Origin: Ancylobacter tetraedralis
Lineage (GTDB): Bacteria > Pseudomonadota > Alphaproteobacteria > Rhizobiales > Xanthobacteraceae
NCBI RefSeq assembly: GCF_014195655.1
Contig: NZ_JACICD010000006.1
Span: 288,908-352,907 of the forward strand
Length of the DNA: 64,000 bases
Reading direction: 5' to 3'
Positions 35,653 through 44,327 of the stretch are shown piece by piece. The translations under genes were made by a program, and so were the position numbers. The notes below the pieces were generated by a model, which saw only the letters and a program-made list of their open reading frames with translations, was not told where the DNA came from and ran no database searches. Each line of letters starts with the position of its first letter. Position 1 is the first letter of the stretch.

Positions 35653-36425
35653 TTGGGATTTCTCGATTACAAGGCACGGCCGCGCCTTCTCGTCGTCGGC
35701 AACGGGCACACATATGACCGCACCAACCTGATGGCGATGTTCGAGAGCTTTGCGGGCATGGAGCCCTTCCTCGTCGAACATCCGCTTGCCGAGCGCGTCC
35801 TCAATCCCGAATGCCTTGGCGATGTCGACGCCGTGGTGCTCTACGACATGCCGGGCGGCAATCCCTGGGACGGACCGAGCTACGAGGTTCCTCCGTCGGA
35901 GGCATTCAAGCAGGGTTTCGCGGCTCTGCTTGAAGCGGGCATGCCGATCGTGGCGCTGCATCACGCGATCGCGGCGTGGACCTCCTGGCCGGACTACGCC
36001 GAGGCTTTGGGAGGCGTCCTGAGGCATTTTCCTGGCGCGGTGCGTGGCAAGCCGGCGATGGATGGCGGCACGCGTTTCGAGGTCCCGATGACGATCAGAG
36101 CGGAGGACCCGCAACATCCGCTATTCGCCGGCCTGCCCTCCTCGTTCACCCTGACCGACGAGGCCTATCTCATGGAGGTCTTCGAGGAGGATGTAACGCC
36201 CATTGCCCGCAGCGATGTCGCGTTCACCGACCGCAACCTCTATTCGCTGAAGCTCGCCATGACGGGCGAAAGGCGTTCCAATCGTGGATGGCAGCGCCCG
36301 CCCGGCAGCAATCTCGTCGTCTGGACGCATCGGGTGAGGAACAGCCCGGTCGTCTACATCCAGCCCGGGCATTATCCCGAGACCTTCCAGGACGCCCATT
36401 ATCGGCGCCTCGTGCGCGATCCCTG
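35653..36425 (+). pseudogene. ThuA-domain protein, C-terminally truncated
   Basis: About 255 residues of a ThuA-like (trehalose utilisation) glutamine-amidotransferase-fold protein. It contains LLVVGNGHTYDRTNLMAMF, ALHHAIAAWTSWPDYAEALG and VVYIQPGHYPETFQDAHYRR, the usual near-C-terminal block. Homology should continue for 10-20 residues, but after about 36425 the frame runs antisense to an unrelated minus-strand gene fragment, so the native end was lost at a junction. A TTG start at 35653 with a GGGAGGA ribosome binding site is used. It closes the transaminase operon. The tail may or may not be needed for function. Confidence 0.72.
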
Positions 36426-36743
36426 CGGATGCGCCGCAATTCGGGCCATGTGCGGCCCCTCGGAACCGACGGCAATCAGCTCGTCACGTTTGGCCGAGAG
36501 GTCACACAGAGAGGTGGCTTCCGCTGCAAAGAGCCTCGCGATCAAGCTCTCTTCGTAGGCGGAAGCAGCCGCCTCTCCCTGTCTGGTGACGGTGTAGCCG
36601 ATGGCTCGATCTGCGTCGTCCCAGCGCTGCTGATGTGCGCGCAACGTCGCAGCGACTTCGGCGCGCCGTGAGTAAAGCGCCGGAAGCTCGGCCGCGAGCT
36701 CATCGAACTGCCGCAGGGAGGCGATTCGCACGGGCGACGGCAA
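36399..36743 (-). CDS. hypothetical protein fragment of unknown origin
   Basis: An open frame of about 114 codons with a helical, alanine- and arginine-rich sequence (VRIASLRQFDELAAELPALY, then RRAEVAATLRAHQQRWDDAD). It resembles nothing recognised. Coding character continues in frame upstream to about 36830 without a clear start. Its 3' end is joined to the truncated ThuA gene at about 36420. It is probably a remnant of a mobile-element gene. Confidence that it is expressed is low. Confidence 0.35.
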   Translation of the reverse strand: MPSPVRIASLRQFDELAAELPALYSRRAEVAATLRAHQQRWDDADRAIGYTVTRQGEAAASAYEESLIARLFAAEATSLCDLSAKRDELIAVGSEGPHMARIAAHPQGSRTRRR

Positions 36744-37131
36744 CTCGGCAGCACCAAAAACAGCCTGCTGAACGCCGATCGTCTGCGCTAGGTGCAGAGC
36801 CGCGACGCGCGAGTCTCTTAGCCGCCCGACCTACGCGCCGCACGCTAGCCCGCGCCGCAATCTGCTTCCGTGGTGCTTCCGCAACGAGTCAGAGGCGGAT
36901 AGCCCCGAACGGACATATTGATAAATCCCCGATTCCACGCCGGAAAATTGCGCACCGACGTTGATGAAACTGAGAGCTACGTCTTCGCTGCGGCTCTCTA
37001 AGGCGCAACGTCGATATCTTTGATCACGATTGGCGCAGGCCTCGGTTCACCCCTCGGACGCCGCCATTTCCGGTCTCTGAGTGGGTACAGCGTTTTACAC
37101 AATCACCCGATACAAGTGACTGCATCACGGC
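36744..37131. other. non-coding junction region
   Basis: No gene, RNA or strong hairpin is supported here. The segment from 36830 is less GC-rich and has stops in all frames at short intervals. It separates the truncated ThuA/unknown-ORF junction from the end of the second tct operon. Confidence 0.4.
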
Positions 37132-38643
37132 CTACCCCTCATCCTCCGCGAAGACCTCGTCGCGCTTGCCGCGAATACTGGGCAGGGCCGCGACCACGAG
37201 GATGATGACACCCACCGCGAGCAGCACCGCGGAAATCGGGTTCTGGATGAACACCATCGGGTCGCCATGGGCGATGATGAGGGCGCGGCGCAGATGCTCC
37301 TCTAGCAGGCCGCCGAGCACGAAGCCAAGCAAGAGCGGCGCCGGCTCGCAGCCGCACCGGATGAGCGCATAGCCAAGCACACCGAACACGATCACCGCAT
37401 AGACATCGAACGGGTTGTTGTTGATGGAATAGCAGCCGATCGCGGCGAAGGTGACAATGGCAGGGAAGAGGGCGCGGTAGGGCACGGAGAGCAGCTTCAC
37501 CCACACGCCGATCAGCGGCAGGTTGAGGATCACCAGCATCACATTGCCGATCCACATCGAAGCGACGATGCCCCAGAAGAGTTCCGGCTGTGACGAAATC
37601 ACCTTGGGGCCAGGAACGATGCCCTGAAGGATGAACGCGCCCAGAATGAGCGCCATCACGGGATGGGCGGGGATGCCCAGCGTCAGCAGCGGAATGAACG
37701 AGGTCTGCGCGGCGGCATTGTTGGCGCTTTCCGGACCCGCCACGCCCTCGATGGCCCCGTGGCCGAACTCCTCGGGATGCTTCGAGCTCTTCTTCTCAAC
37801 CGCATAGCTGGCGAAGGACGCCAGCACATGCCCGCCGCCGGGCAGAATGCCGAGGATGGAACCAAGGGCGGTGCCGCGCATAACCGGCGCCGCGATACGG
37901 CGGAACTCCTCGCGGCTCAGCCAGAGATGGGTGACATGCTTCACCCCGACTTCGCGTCCGCGCTCGTCCTCAAGGTTGCGGAAGATCTCCGCCACGCCGA
38001 AGACGCCGACGGCGATGGAGACGAAATTGATACCGCCATAGAGCTCGAGCTGGCCCAGCGTGAAGCGCGGCGTGCCGGTGTAGGCGTCCTGACCGACAGT
38101 GGCGAGCACGAGGCCTAGCACGATCATGCCGAGCGCCTTCAGCATGGAGCCGTGAGCGAGCGAGATCGACACCAGCAGTCCCACGACGATGAGCGCGAAA
38201 TATTCCGGCGAGCCGAAGCGGATCGCGACGCTCGCCAGCGGCGGGGCCGCCATCGCGAGCAGAAGGGTGGCGACGCTGCCGGCGAAGAACGAGCCCAGCG
38301 CCGCCGTGGCCAGTGCCTGTCCGGCGCGTCCCCGCCGCGCCATCTGGTAGCCATCGACCGCCGTGACGGCCGAGGAACTCTCGCCCGGCAGGTTGATCAG
38401 GATGGCGGTGGTGGAGCCGCCATATTGCGCGCCGTAATAGATGCCCGAGAGCATGATCAGCGCCGTCACCGGCGAGAAGGTGAAGGTGATGGGCAGGAGC
38501 ATCGCGATGGTGGCGGTCGGGCCTATGCCCGGCAGCACACCCACCAGCGTACCCAGCAGCACGCCGACGAAGCACCAGATGATGTTGACCGGCGAGAAGG
38601 CGGTCTCGAACCCCAAGGCCAGATTGGACAGAAGATCCATCAT
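37132..38643 (-). CDS. tctA: tripartite tricarboxylate transporter, large permease TctA (second system)
   Basis: A 503-residue TctA permease. Signatures are [80 protein letters not shown] and [20 protein letters not shown]. The start at 38643 (two ATG codons in tandem) gives the family N-terminus. A fragment of a related tctA is found at 12898-13137. It is the last gene of an operon with tctB, tctC and a tartrate/malate dehydrogenase. Confidence 0.93.
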   Translation of the reverse strand: MMDLLSNLALGFETAFSPVNIIWCFVGVLLGTLVGVLPGIGPTATIAMLLPITFTFSPVTALIMLSGIYYGAQYGGSTTAILINLPGESSSAVTAVDGYQMARRGRAGQALATAALGSFFAGSVATLLLAMAAPPLASVAIRFGSPEYFALIVVGLLVSISLAHGSMLKALGMIVLGLVLATVGQDAYTGTPRFTLGQLELYGGINFVSIAVGVFGVAEIFRNLEDERGREVGVKHVTHLWLSREEFRRIAAPVMRGTALGSILGILPGGGHVLASFASYAVEKKSSKHPEEFGHGAIEGVAGPESANNAAAQTSFIPLLTLGIPAHPVMALILGAFILQGIVPGPKVISSQPELFWGIVASMWIGNVMLVILNLPLIGVWVKLLSVPYRALFPAIVTFAAIGCYSINNNPFDVYAVIVFGVLGYALIRCGCEPAPLLLGFVLGGLLEEHLRRALIIAHGDPMVFIQNPISAVLLAVGVIILVVAALPSIRGKRDEVFAEDEG

Positions 38644-38648
38644 TCTCC

Positions 38649-39119
38649 TCACAGTCCGAAGACCGGGCCGAAGCTCGGCAGATTGATGCCGAGGCCCAGC
38701 TTGAACACGGCAAAGCACAGAAGGCTCATGACGGCTGCAATGATCAGGGCGGCCGCGAACGAGTTCTGCGTCGAGGAAAGGGCGGTCAGCGCGGTGCAGA
38801 TGAAGACGATGGGAACGAGGCCCAGATCGTCGCTGGCATAGCCGAACAGGAACAGCGAGAGGCAGACAAGCACGAGGGCTCGCCACGGCACCGGCCTTGC
38901 CTGATGATCGCTATGGGCGCGCCAGTACTGGAGCCCGATGGCGATGCCGAGACCGAGCAGCAGCACCGACAGCACCACCGGAAAGAGGCCCGGCCCAACC
39001 TGCCCGCCGGCGCCAAGGTCGTAGTGGCGGGCCTCGCTTCCGAAGAAAATCGCAAGGCTGATGAAGATCGCACCGACATAAAGATCGTTGCGCGATCGTT
39101 GCGGGTTGGTCATGGGCAT
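38649..39119 (-). CDS. tctB: tripartite tricarboxylate transporter, small permease TctB (second system)
   Basis: A 156-residue protein with four hydrophobic segments. The pattern VGAIFISLAIFFGSEARHYD, GPGLFPVVLSVLLLGLGIAI and the C-terminal double helix ending in LGLGINLPSFGPVFGL matches TctB. It is 5 nt upstream of tctA and downstream of tctC. Confidence 0.88.
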   Translation of the reverse strand: MPMTNPQRSRNDLYVGAIFISLAIFFGSEARHYDLGAGGQVGPGLFPVVLSVLLLGLGIAIGLQYWRAHSDHQARPVPWRALVLVCLSLFLFGYASDDLGLVPIVFICTALTALSSTQNSFAAALIIAAVMSLLCFAVFKLGLGINLPSFGPVFGL

Positions 39120-39244
39120 GGGCTCTCAGCTCGGCGCAGCGGGGCGGCATCATTGCCGTGCCGGCAAGTTCCGCATCATGCGCCTTCGGACACGAGGTGC
39201 CGGGCAGACTATGGGAGTCTGCCCGGCAGGGATGCTGCCGCTGG

Positions 39245-40213
39245 TCAGTTCGCCGTCTTCAGCAGCGCCTCGAGGCGTGCCGTCTCCGCCTTGAAGTGCG
39301 TGTCGAGCGCCGCGGGCGTCGCCTCGGTCGGCTCGACCGGAACGGTGCCAAGCGCGGCGAAGCGCTCGATCACCACCGGGTCCTTGAGGGCTACCTGCAG
39401 CGCCTGGGACAGGCGGACGCGAACCGCCTCCGGCGTACCCTTCGGCGCCCAGACCGCGTGCCAGGCTGTGATCTCGAAGCCTTTGAGTCCGCTTTCATCC
39501 ACCGTCGGCACATCCGGCAGGATGGCGATGCGCTTGGGCGTCGTCACGCCGAACGCCTTAATCTCGCCGGCCTTGATCTGGTTGGTCGTATTGGTGGTCT
39601 GGTCGCACATCAGGTCGATGCGCTTGCCGATCAGGTCGGTCATCGCCGGTCCCGAGCCCGGATAGGGAACCTTGGTCAGCTTCGCGCCGGTGGCCTGTTC
39701 CAGCATCTGCGCGCACAGATGCGACACCGCGCCCACGCCCGCCGTGCCGATGGTCAGGGAGGTGCCCGGCTGCTTCATCAGCGCCAGCAGCTCGGCAATG
39801 GTGTTCGCCTTGAGATCGCTACGGCCGACGAGCGTCATCGGCACTTCCGTCACCAGTCCCACCGAGGTCAGTTCGGACGGCTTGTAGGGCAGCGCGGGAT
39901 AGAGCGCAGCGAAGGTCGACACGCCGATATGATAGAGCAGCAGCGTGTAGCCATCGGGCGCCGCCTTGGCGACCTGGCCCGTGCCGAGCGAGCCACCGGC
40001 GCCGCCCTTGTTCTCGATCAGCACCTGCTGCCCGAGATTGGCGCTCATCGCCTGCCCCACGAGACGGGCGACCGTATCGCTCGGTCCGCCTGCCGCGGCC
40101 GGAACGAGAATGGTCACCGGCTTGGAGGGAAATGTGTCCTGAGCCGCAGCATTGTGCGTCGAGGCGGCCAGCGCGGCGAGCATGGCGGCAGTGGCGATCA
40201 TGTGGCGTATCAT
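39245..40213 (-). CDS. tctC: TctC/Bug-family periplasmic solute-binding protein (second system)
   Basis: A 322-residue binding protein with a signal peptide (residues 1-24, cleavage near NAAA-QDTF). Bug-family blocks are PVTILVPAAAGGPSDTVARL, IENKGGAGGSLGTGQVAKAA, VPYPGSGPAMTDLIGKRIDL and LPDVPTVDESGLKGFE. The ATG at 40213 precedes the signal peptide and follows a GGGAGG ribosome binding site. Ligand unknown; the neighbouring tartrate/malate dehydrogenase suggests a C4 hydroxy acid. Confidence 0.91.
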   Translation of the reverse strand: MIRHMIATAAMLAALAASTHNAAAQDTFPSKPVTILVPAAAGGPSDTVARLVGQAMSANLGQQVLIENKGGAGGSLGTGQVAKAAPDGYTLLLYHIGVSTFAALYPALPYKPSELTSVGLVTEVPMTLVGRSDLKANTIAELLALMKQPGTSLTIGTAGVGAVSHLCAQMLEQATGAKLTKVPYPGSGPAMTDLIGKRIDLMCDQTTNTTNQIKAGEIKAFGVTTPKRIAILPDVPTVDESGLKGFEITAWHAVWAPKGTPEAVRVRLSQALQVALKDPVVIERFAALGTVPVEPTEATPAALDTHFKAETARLEALLKTAN

Positions 40214-40321
40214 GGTGAACCTCCCTTGTTTTCGTTGGTTCGGGTGCCGTTTGCCGGCACGTACTTCGTTTGGCCTCCGGGCGACGAGGAAGTGTCGCCC
40301 GGAGGCCGGCAACGCCGGACG

Positions 40322-41398
40322 TCAAGCGTTGGCTGCCTGGATGGCCTTGATCACGCCGGCCGTGACATCCGCCGTGCGGGCCGTGCCGCCGAGGTCGGGA
40401 GTGTGGAACCGGCTGTCGCCGGTGACGCGCTCAATGGCGCTCATGAGCCGGTCGGCGGCGGGCTTCTCGCCGAGATGTTCCAGCATCATCACGGATGACC
40501 AGAAGGTGCCGACCGGATTGGCGATGCCCTTACCGGTGATGTCGAAGGCCGACCCATGGATCGGCTCGAACATGGAGGGGAAGTTCCGCTCCGGGTTGAG
40601 GTTCGCGGTCGGCGCGATGCCGAGCGAGCCGGCCACGGCGGCCGCGAGGTCGGAGAGAATATCAGCATGAAGATTGGTCGCGACGATGGTGTCGAGGCTC
40701 TCCGGCTTCATCACCATGCGCACGGTCATCGCGTCGACGAGCATCTTGTCCCAGGTCACATCCGGGAACTCGGCGGCCACTTCGGTCGCCACATCGTCCC
40801 ACATCACCATGGCATGGCGCTGGGCGTTCGACTTGGTAACGACGGTCAGATGCTTGCGCGGACGCGAGCGGGCCAGGTTGAAGGCGAAGCGGATGATCCG
40901 CTCGACGCCGCCGCGCGTGAACATGGCCACATCCGTCGCCACTTCCAGCGCCTGGCCGCGATGCACCCGCCCGCCGACACCGGCATACTCACCTTCCGAA
41001 TTCTCGCGGATGATGACCCAGTCGAGTTCCGGTCCCTCAACCTTGCGCAGCGGCGAGGTGATGCCCGGCAGGATGCGGGTCGGGCGCACATTGGCATATT
41101 GGTCGAAGGGCTGGCAGATGTTGAGGCGCAGGCCCCACAGCGTGATGTGATCGGGAATCTCCGGGTGTCCGGCCGAGCCGAACAGGATCGCGTCGTGATG
41201 GCGGATCAGATCCCGCCCGTTCTCCGGCATCATCACGCCGTGCTTTTTGTAGTACTCGCCGCCCCAGTCGAAATGATCGACCTTGAACGAGAAGCTTCCC
41301 TCGCGCGCCGCCGTCGCGTGCAGCACTTCCACGCCGGCGGAGATCACCTCGTCACCAATGCCGTCGCCGGGAATAGCCGCGATCTTATAGGTCTTCAT
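40322..41398 (-). CDS. ttuC: tartrate dehydrogenase/D-malate dehydrogenase family (TtuC/DmlA)
   Basis: A 358-residue NAD-dependent beta-decarboxylating dehydrogenase of the isocitrate/isopropylmalate family. It opens KIAAIPGDGIGDEVISAGVE and contains VIIRENSEGEYAGVGGRVH, the catalytic lysine block VVTKSNAQRHAMVMWDDV, and TNLHADILSDLAAAVAGSLG with EPIHGSAFDITGKGIANPVG. Proteins with this pattern oxidise tartrate, D-malate or both. It heads the second tct operon, which suggests uptake and use of such an acid. Confidence 0.9.
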   Translation of the reverse strand: MKTYKIAAIPGDGIGDEVISAGVEVLHATAAREGSFSFKVDHFDWGGEYYKKHGVMMPENGRDLIRHHDAILFGSAGHPEIPDHITLWGLRLNICQPFDQYANVRPTRILPGITSPLRKVEGPELDWVIIRENSEGEYAGVGGRVHRGQALEVATDVAMFTRGGVERIIRFAFNLARSRPRKHLTVVTKSNAQRHAMVMWDDVATEVAAEFPDVTWDKMLVDAMTVRMVMKPESLDTIVATNLHADILSDLAAAVAGSLGIAPTANLNPERNFPSMFEPIHGSAFDITGKGIANPVGTFWSSVMMLEHLGEKPAADRLMSAIERVTGDSRFHTPDLGGTARTADVTAGVIKAIQAANA

Positions 41399-41736
41399 TG
41401 AATTTTCTCCAGAAAAGCAACACGAACGGCGCGTGCGGCAACGTTTGCGCGAAGCTCCACTCGGCTGAGCGGGCCGCAGGGCCGTGGGAGCGGGTCAGGA
41501 CAGGGCGACGAGAAAAAGCCGAGGATGAGGAATGAACGGCAAGGCCGTCTGCTGAAGGGCGCGCTTCGGCACGCTTGCAACGTTGCGCGGCATCTGGAAT
41601 TCCTCCCTATGTGCAGTCGGGCGCTTATGTCCTGCGCCTGTTCCACTCATGGTAGACGATGTCGCCCCTTCGTTAATTGAGGCTGCATTATATAATTTAT
41701 TGAAATAATCTTCCGACGATGAACGAGGGCGAGAGC
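41399..41736. promoter_or_regulatory. divergent promoter region of ttuC and the LysR gene
   Basis: This 338-nt gap separates two divergent genes and holds no supported coding sequence. An AT-rich stretch at 41671-41712 contains the perfect palindrome ATTATATAAT (41687-41696), about 40 nt from the LysR start. LysR regulators bind AT-rich T-N11-A dyads, so it is a plausible operator. GAGGGCGAG precedes the LysR start at 41737. Confidence 0.45.
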
Positions 41737-42651
41737 ATGGATCTTCATCAGCTCAGATGCTTCGTGGCCGCTGCCGATGAGTTGCATTTCGGCCGCGCCG
41801 CCCGTCGCATGGATCTGATGCCGGCGGCCTTCGGGCGGCATATCCAGTTGCTGGAGGAGTCGCTCGGGGCGCGCCTGTTCGTGCGCACCACGCGCAGTGT
41901 CGGCCTCACCGACGATGGCGTTGCGCTCCTGACGGGGGCGCGCGGCCTCCTGCAGGCGGCGGATGAGATGGAGACCCGTTTCCGCGAGCGGGCGCGGCTC
42001 AATGCGACGACCCTGCGGCTGGGGGCCGTCGACACCGCCGCGGCCGGGCTGGTGCCGATACTGCTGCACGATTTCCGCGCCCGGCGGCCGGATATCGTCG
42101 TCGAACTGGTGGAGGACAAGACGATCGGCCTGCTGCCGCGTTTGCTCTCGGGGCGGCTGGATCTCGCGCTGATCCGGCCGCCGACCCAGCTCAGCCGCCA
42201 GATCGAGCTGCTCCACCTGCTGCGCGAAAGCGTGGTTATTGCCGTGCAGAGCGAGCATCCGCTTGCCCCGCGCGCCTCGGTCAGCGTGCGCGAACTAGCG
42301 GACGAGCCGCTGATCGTGCCTAACCGGCGCCTGCGCCCGCACAGCCACGATCTCACGATCAAGCTGTTCGCGCAGGAGGGACTGAAGCCGATCATCGCGC
42401 AGGTCGCGGGTGAGAAACAGACGATCGTAGGCCTCGTCGCCGCTGGCCTCGGCGTAGCGCTGGTGCCGCGATGGACCTCGCGCATGAGCGTCGCTGGCGT
42501 GGCTTATGTCCCGCTCGACTTCTCAGGGTCGGAAGAGCTGAATGTCCTACCACTGTCCGCGGCCTGGATGGGGGGCTCGCGTGATCCCATCCGCGATGAC
42601 ATGCTGCGGTTGCTGGCCGACAATCTCGATCGCTACCGGGCCGACGCTTAG
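41737..42651 (+). CDS. LysR-family transcriptional regulator
   Basis: A 304-residue LysR regulator. The N-terminal helix-turn-helix (residues 1-60) is LHQLRCFVAAADELHFGRAA, RRMDLMPAAFGRHIQLLEES with LGARLFVRTTRSVGLT. The effector domain follows from about residue 85 (LRLGAVDTAAAGLVP). The recognition helix has PAAFGRHIQ in place of the more common QPALSRQI, which is unusual but within family range. It is divergent from the ttuC-tct operon, which it probably controls. Confidence 0.9.
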   Translation: MDLHQLRCFVAAADELHFGRAARRMDLMPAAFGRHIQLLEESLGARLFVRTTRSVGLTDDGVALLTGARGLLQAADEMETRFRERARLNATTLRLGAVDTAAAGLVPILLHDFRARRPDIVVELVEDKTIGLLPRLLSGRLDLALIRPPTQLSRQIELLHLLRESVVIAVQSEHPLAPRASVSVRELADEPLIVPNRRLRPHSHDLTIKLFAQEGLKPIIAQVAGEKQTIVGLVAAGLGVALVPRWTSRMSVAGVAYVPLDFSGSEELNVLPLSAAWMGGSRDPIRDDMLRLLADNLDRYRADA

Positions 42652-42684
42652 GCGGAGAGCTGTCCCAGGTGTCCCACGTCCTCG

Positions 42685-43374
42685 CTATTCGCCGCGCCGG
42701 GCAACCACGAGTTCGCGCAGAGCGATGACGGCGGCATCGGGGGTCGTCACCACCTCGACGCCGCCGACAGCCTGTACCGCCGCGCGGGAGCGCGCGAGCG
42801 AGAACTGACCAAGCACGATCACATCGCACCCGCGCAGTCGCGCCGCCGCCGTGGCGACACGCGCGTCATGCTCCTCGCCGTTACTCGCCTTGAGCGCGCT
42901 GAGGGCGCCGTCGGCAACCGCAACCTCAATGGCGATGCGGCGACCTTCCACCGCGGCCATGGCCTCAAGTTCGCTCGACAGCGCGGCGCCGGACGGCCCG
43001 AAGCTGACAATTAAACCGATGCGGTCGCCTTGTGCCAGCGCGGCCCGGAAGGCGGCTTCGTTGGGCCGGAGGACGGGAATCTCCAGCCGTTCCTTCACCG
43101 CCTCGATGGCCGGGCCGAAGGCCGAACAGGTGAAGAGGATGCCCGCGGCCACTCCACCGGCCCCAACCGCGCTGGCGGCGTAGTCGCCCAGCGTGACGAA
43201 GCGGCGGATCATGGCGGCATCGATCCTCCCGACAGCGGCGAGGTCGACGGCCAGCGACGTGTCGAGAAGGTCGAAGACGAGCGCCTCCGGCCACTGCTCG
43301 CGAAACGCCTTCCGCGACGGGATAACGGACTCTTCCAGCGCGTGGATGAGCACAATTCGCGGGCTATCGCTCAT
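42685..43374 (-). CDS. Asp/Glu racemase superfamily protein lacking the second catalytic cysteine
   Basis: A 229-residue protein of the Asp/Glu racemase, hydantoin racemase and arylmalonate decarboxylase fold. The N-terminal cysteine C83 is present in LFTCSAFGPAIEAVKERL. At the position of the second cysteine the sequence reads VIVLGQFSLAR, with no cysteine. A single-cysteine member cannot do the standard two-base racemisation, so it may be a decarboxylase, isomerase or lyase. Its stop overlaps no neighbour, and its start overlaps the end of the downstream-listed 3-hydroxyacyl-CoA dehydrogenase gene by 4 nt, so the two are coupled. Confidence 0.75.
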   Translation of the reverse strand: MSDSPRIVLIHALEESVIPSRKAFREQWPEALVFDLLDTSLAVDLAAVGRIDAAMIRRFVTLGDYAASAVGAGGVAAGILFTCSAFGPAIEAVKERLEIPVLRPNEAAFRAALAQGDRIGLIVSFGPSGAALSSELEAMAAVEGRRIAIEVAVADGALSALKASNGEEHDARVATAAARLRGCDVIVLGQFSLARSRAAVQAVGGVEVVTTPDAAVIALRELVVARRGE

Positions 43375-44327
43375 GGAGCCTCCTGGCGCGCACGCAGGGC
43401 ATGGATGATCGCCCGGTCGCGCTCCGCCTCCAGTTCGTTGATCGAGCGACCATCGACTTCACGCTCGATCCCCTCGACGAGCATCGCCTGCACTTCGGGG
43501 GTGAGGCGCGGCGTCCCCAATGTCGACCAGCGCCGTTCCTGACTGGGACCGAGATGGTCGAGATAGTGGCGCATCCCGCCCGGACCACCTCCGAGATGAT
43601 AGGCCATATGGGCGCCGATGATGGACCAGCGCAGGCCGGGGCCGTGAACCAGCGCCGCGTCCACCTCCGGCACGTCGGCAATGCCTTCCGCGACAATGTA
43701 CACAGCCTCACGCCACAGCGCAGAAGCCAGCCGGTTGGCGATATGGCCGGTCGCATCCTTGCGCAGAGTGACGGTCTTGCGTCCGAGGGCCTCATAGAAC
43801 GCCACCGCCCGCCCGCGCACTGCATCGTTGGCGGCGTAGATCTCGACGAGCGGCATGAGGTGCGGCGGATTGAACGGGTGCGCCGTGACCAGTCGCGCCG
43901 GGTCGGCCATGCCGGCGGAGAGCTCGGTCCAGGTCAGCGACGAGGTGCTGCTGGCGATGATGGCGCCCGGCGGCGCCGTCGCCTCGACCTCCGCATAGAG
44001 CGCCGCCTTCACCGGCACCTTCTCCGGGGCGTTCTCCTGAACCCAGCAAGCCGTGCGCACAGCGTCCGCGAGCGAACGCGCCGGCCGGAACGTGCCCGGC
44101 TGCGTGTCGCCCAGCTCACGCAGTTGAGCCATCAGCGGCACGAGGCGCTCCGGCATGGCTTCCACGGTCGACCTGTCGGGGTCCCAGGCGGCAACATCCA
44201 GACCGTGATGAAGGAACAGGGCTGCCCAGCTCTGCCCGATCAGCCCGCAGCCAAGAATGGCCACGAGCGGACGGGCCGGGCTCGGCTGGCGGCCGCTCCC
44301 GGATGACGGGTTAGATGATGAAGCCAT
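43371..44327 (-). CDS. 3-hydroxyacyl-CoA dehydrogenase NAD-binding protein (L-carnitine dehydrogenase-like)
   Basis: A 318-residue NAD-dependent dehydrogenase. The Rossmann motif LVAILGCGLIGQSWAALFLH is followed by ENAPEKVPVKAALYAEVEAT, IIASSTSSLTWTELSAG with the catalytic region VTAHPFNPPHLMPLVEI, and RKDATGHIANRLASALWREA. This pattern and length match L-carnitine dehydrogenase and L-gulonate/lambda-crystallin-type proteins. The ATG at 44327 overlaps the preceding GS-like gene by 17 nt. It acts on a beta-hydroxy acid, identity unknown. Confidence 0.85.
   Translation of the reverse strand: MASSSNPSSGSGRQPSPARPLVAILGCGLIGQSWAALFLHHGLDVAAWDPDRSTVEAMPERLVPLMAQLRELGDTQPGTFRPARSLADAVRTACWVQENAPEKVPVKAALYAEVEATAPPGAIIASSTSSLTWTELSAGMADPARLVTAHPFNPPHLMPLVEIYAANDAVRGRAVAFYEALGRKTVTLRKDATGHIANRLASALWREAVYIVAEGIADVPEVDAALVHGPGLRWSIIGAHMAYHLGGGPGGMRHYLDHLGPSQERRWSTLGTPRLTPEVQAMLVEGIEREVDGRSINELEAERDRAIIHALRARQEAP

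Noticed and set aside
33988..36117. Minus-strand frame of 709 codons
   Set aside because: It is a shadow of the two transaminase genes and ThuA on the plus strand.
41395..41646. 83-codon minus-strand frame upstream of ttuC
   Set aside because: It is rich in R, S, P and C without any domain, has no good ribosome binding site and lies in a divergent promoter region.
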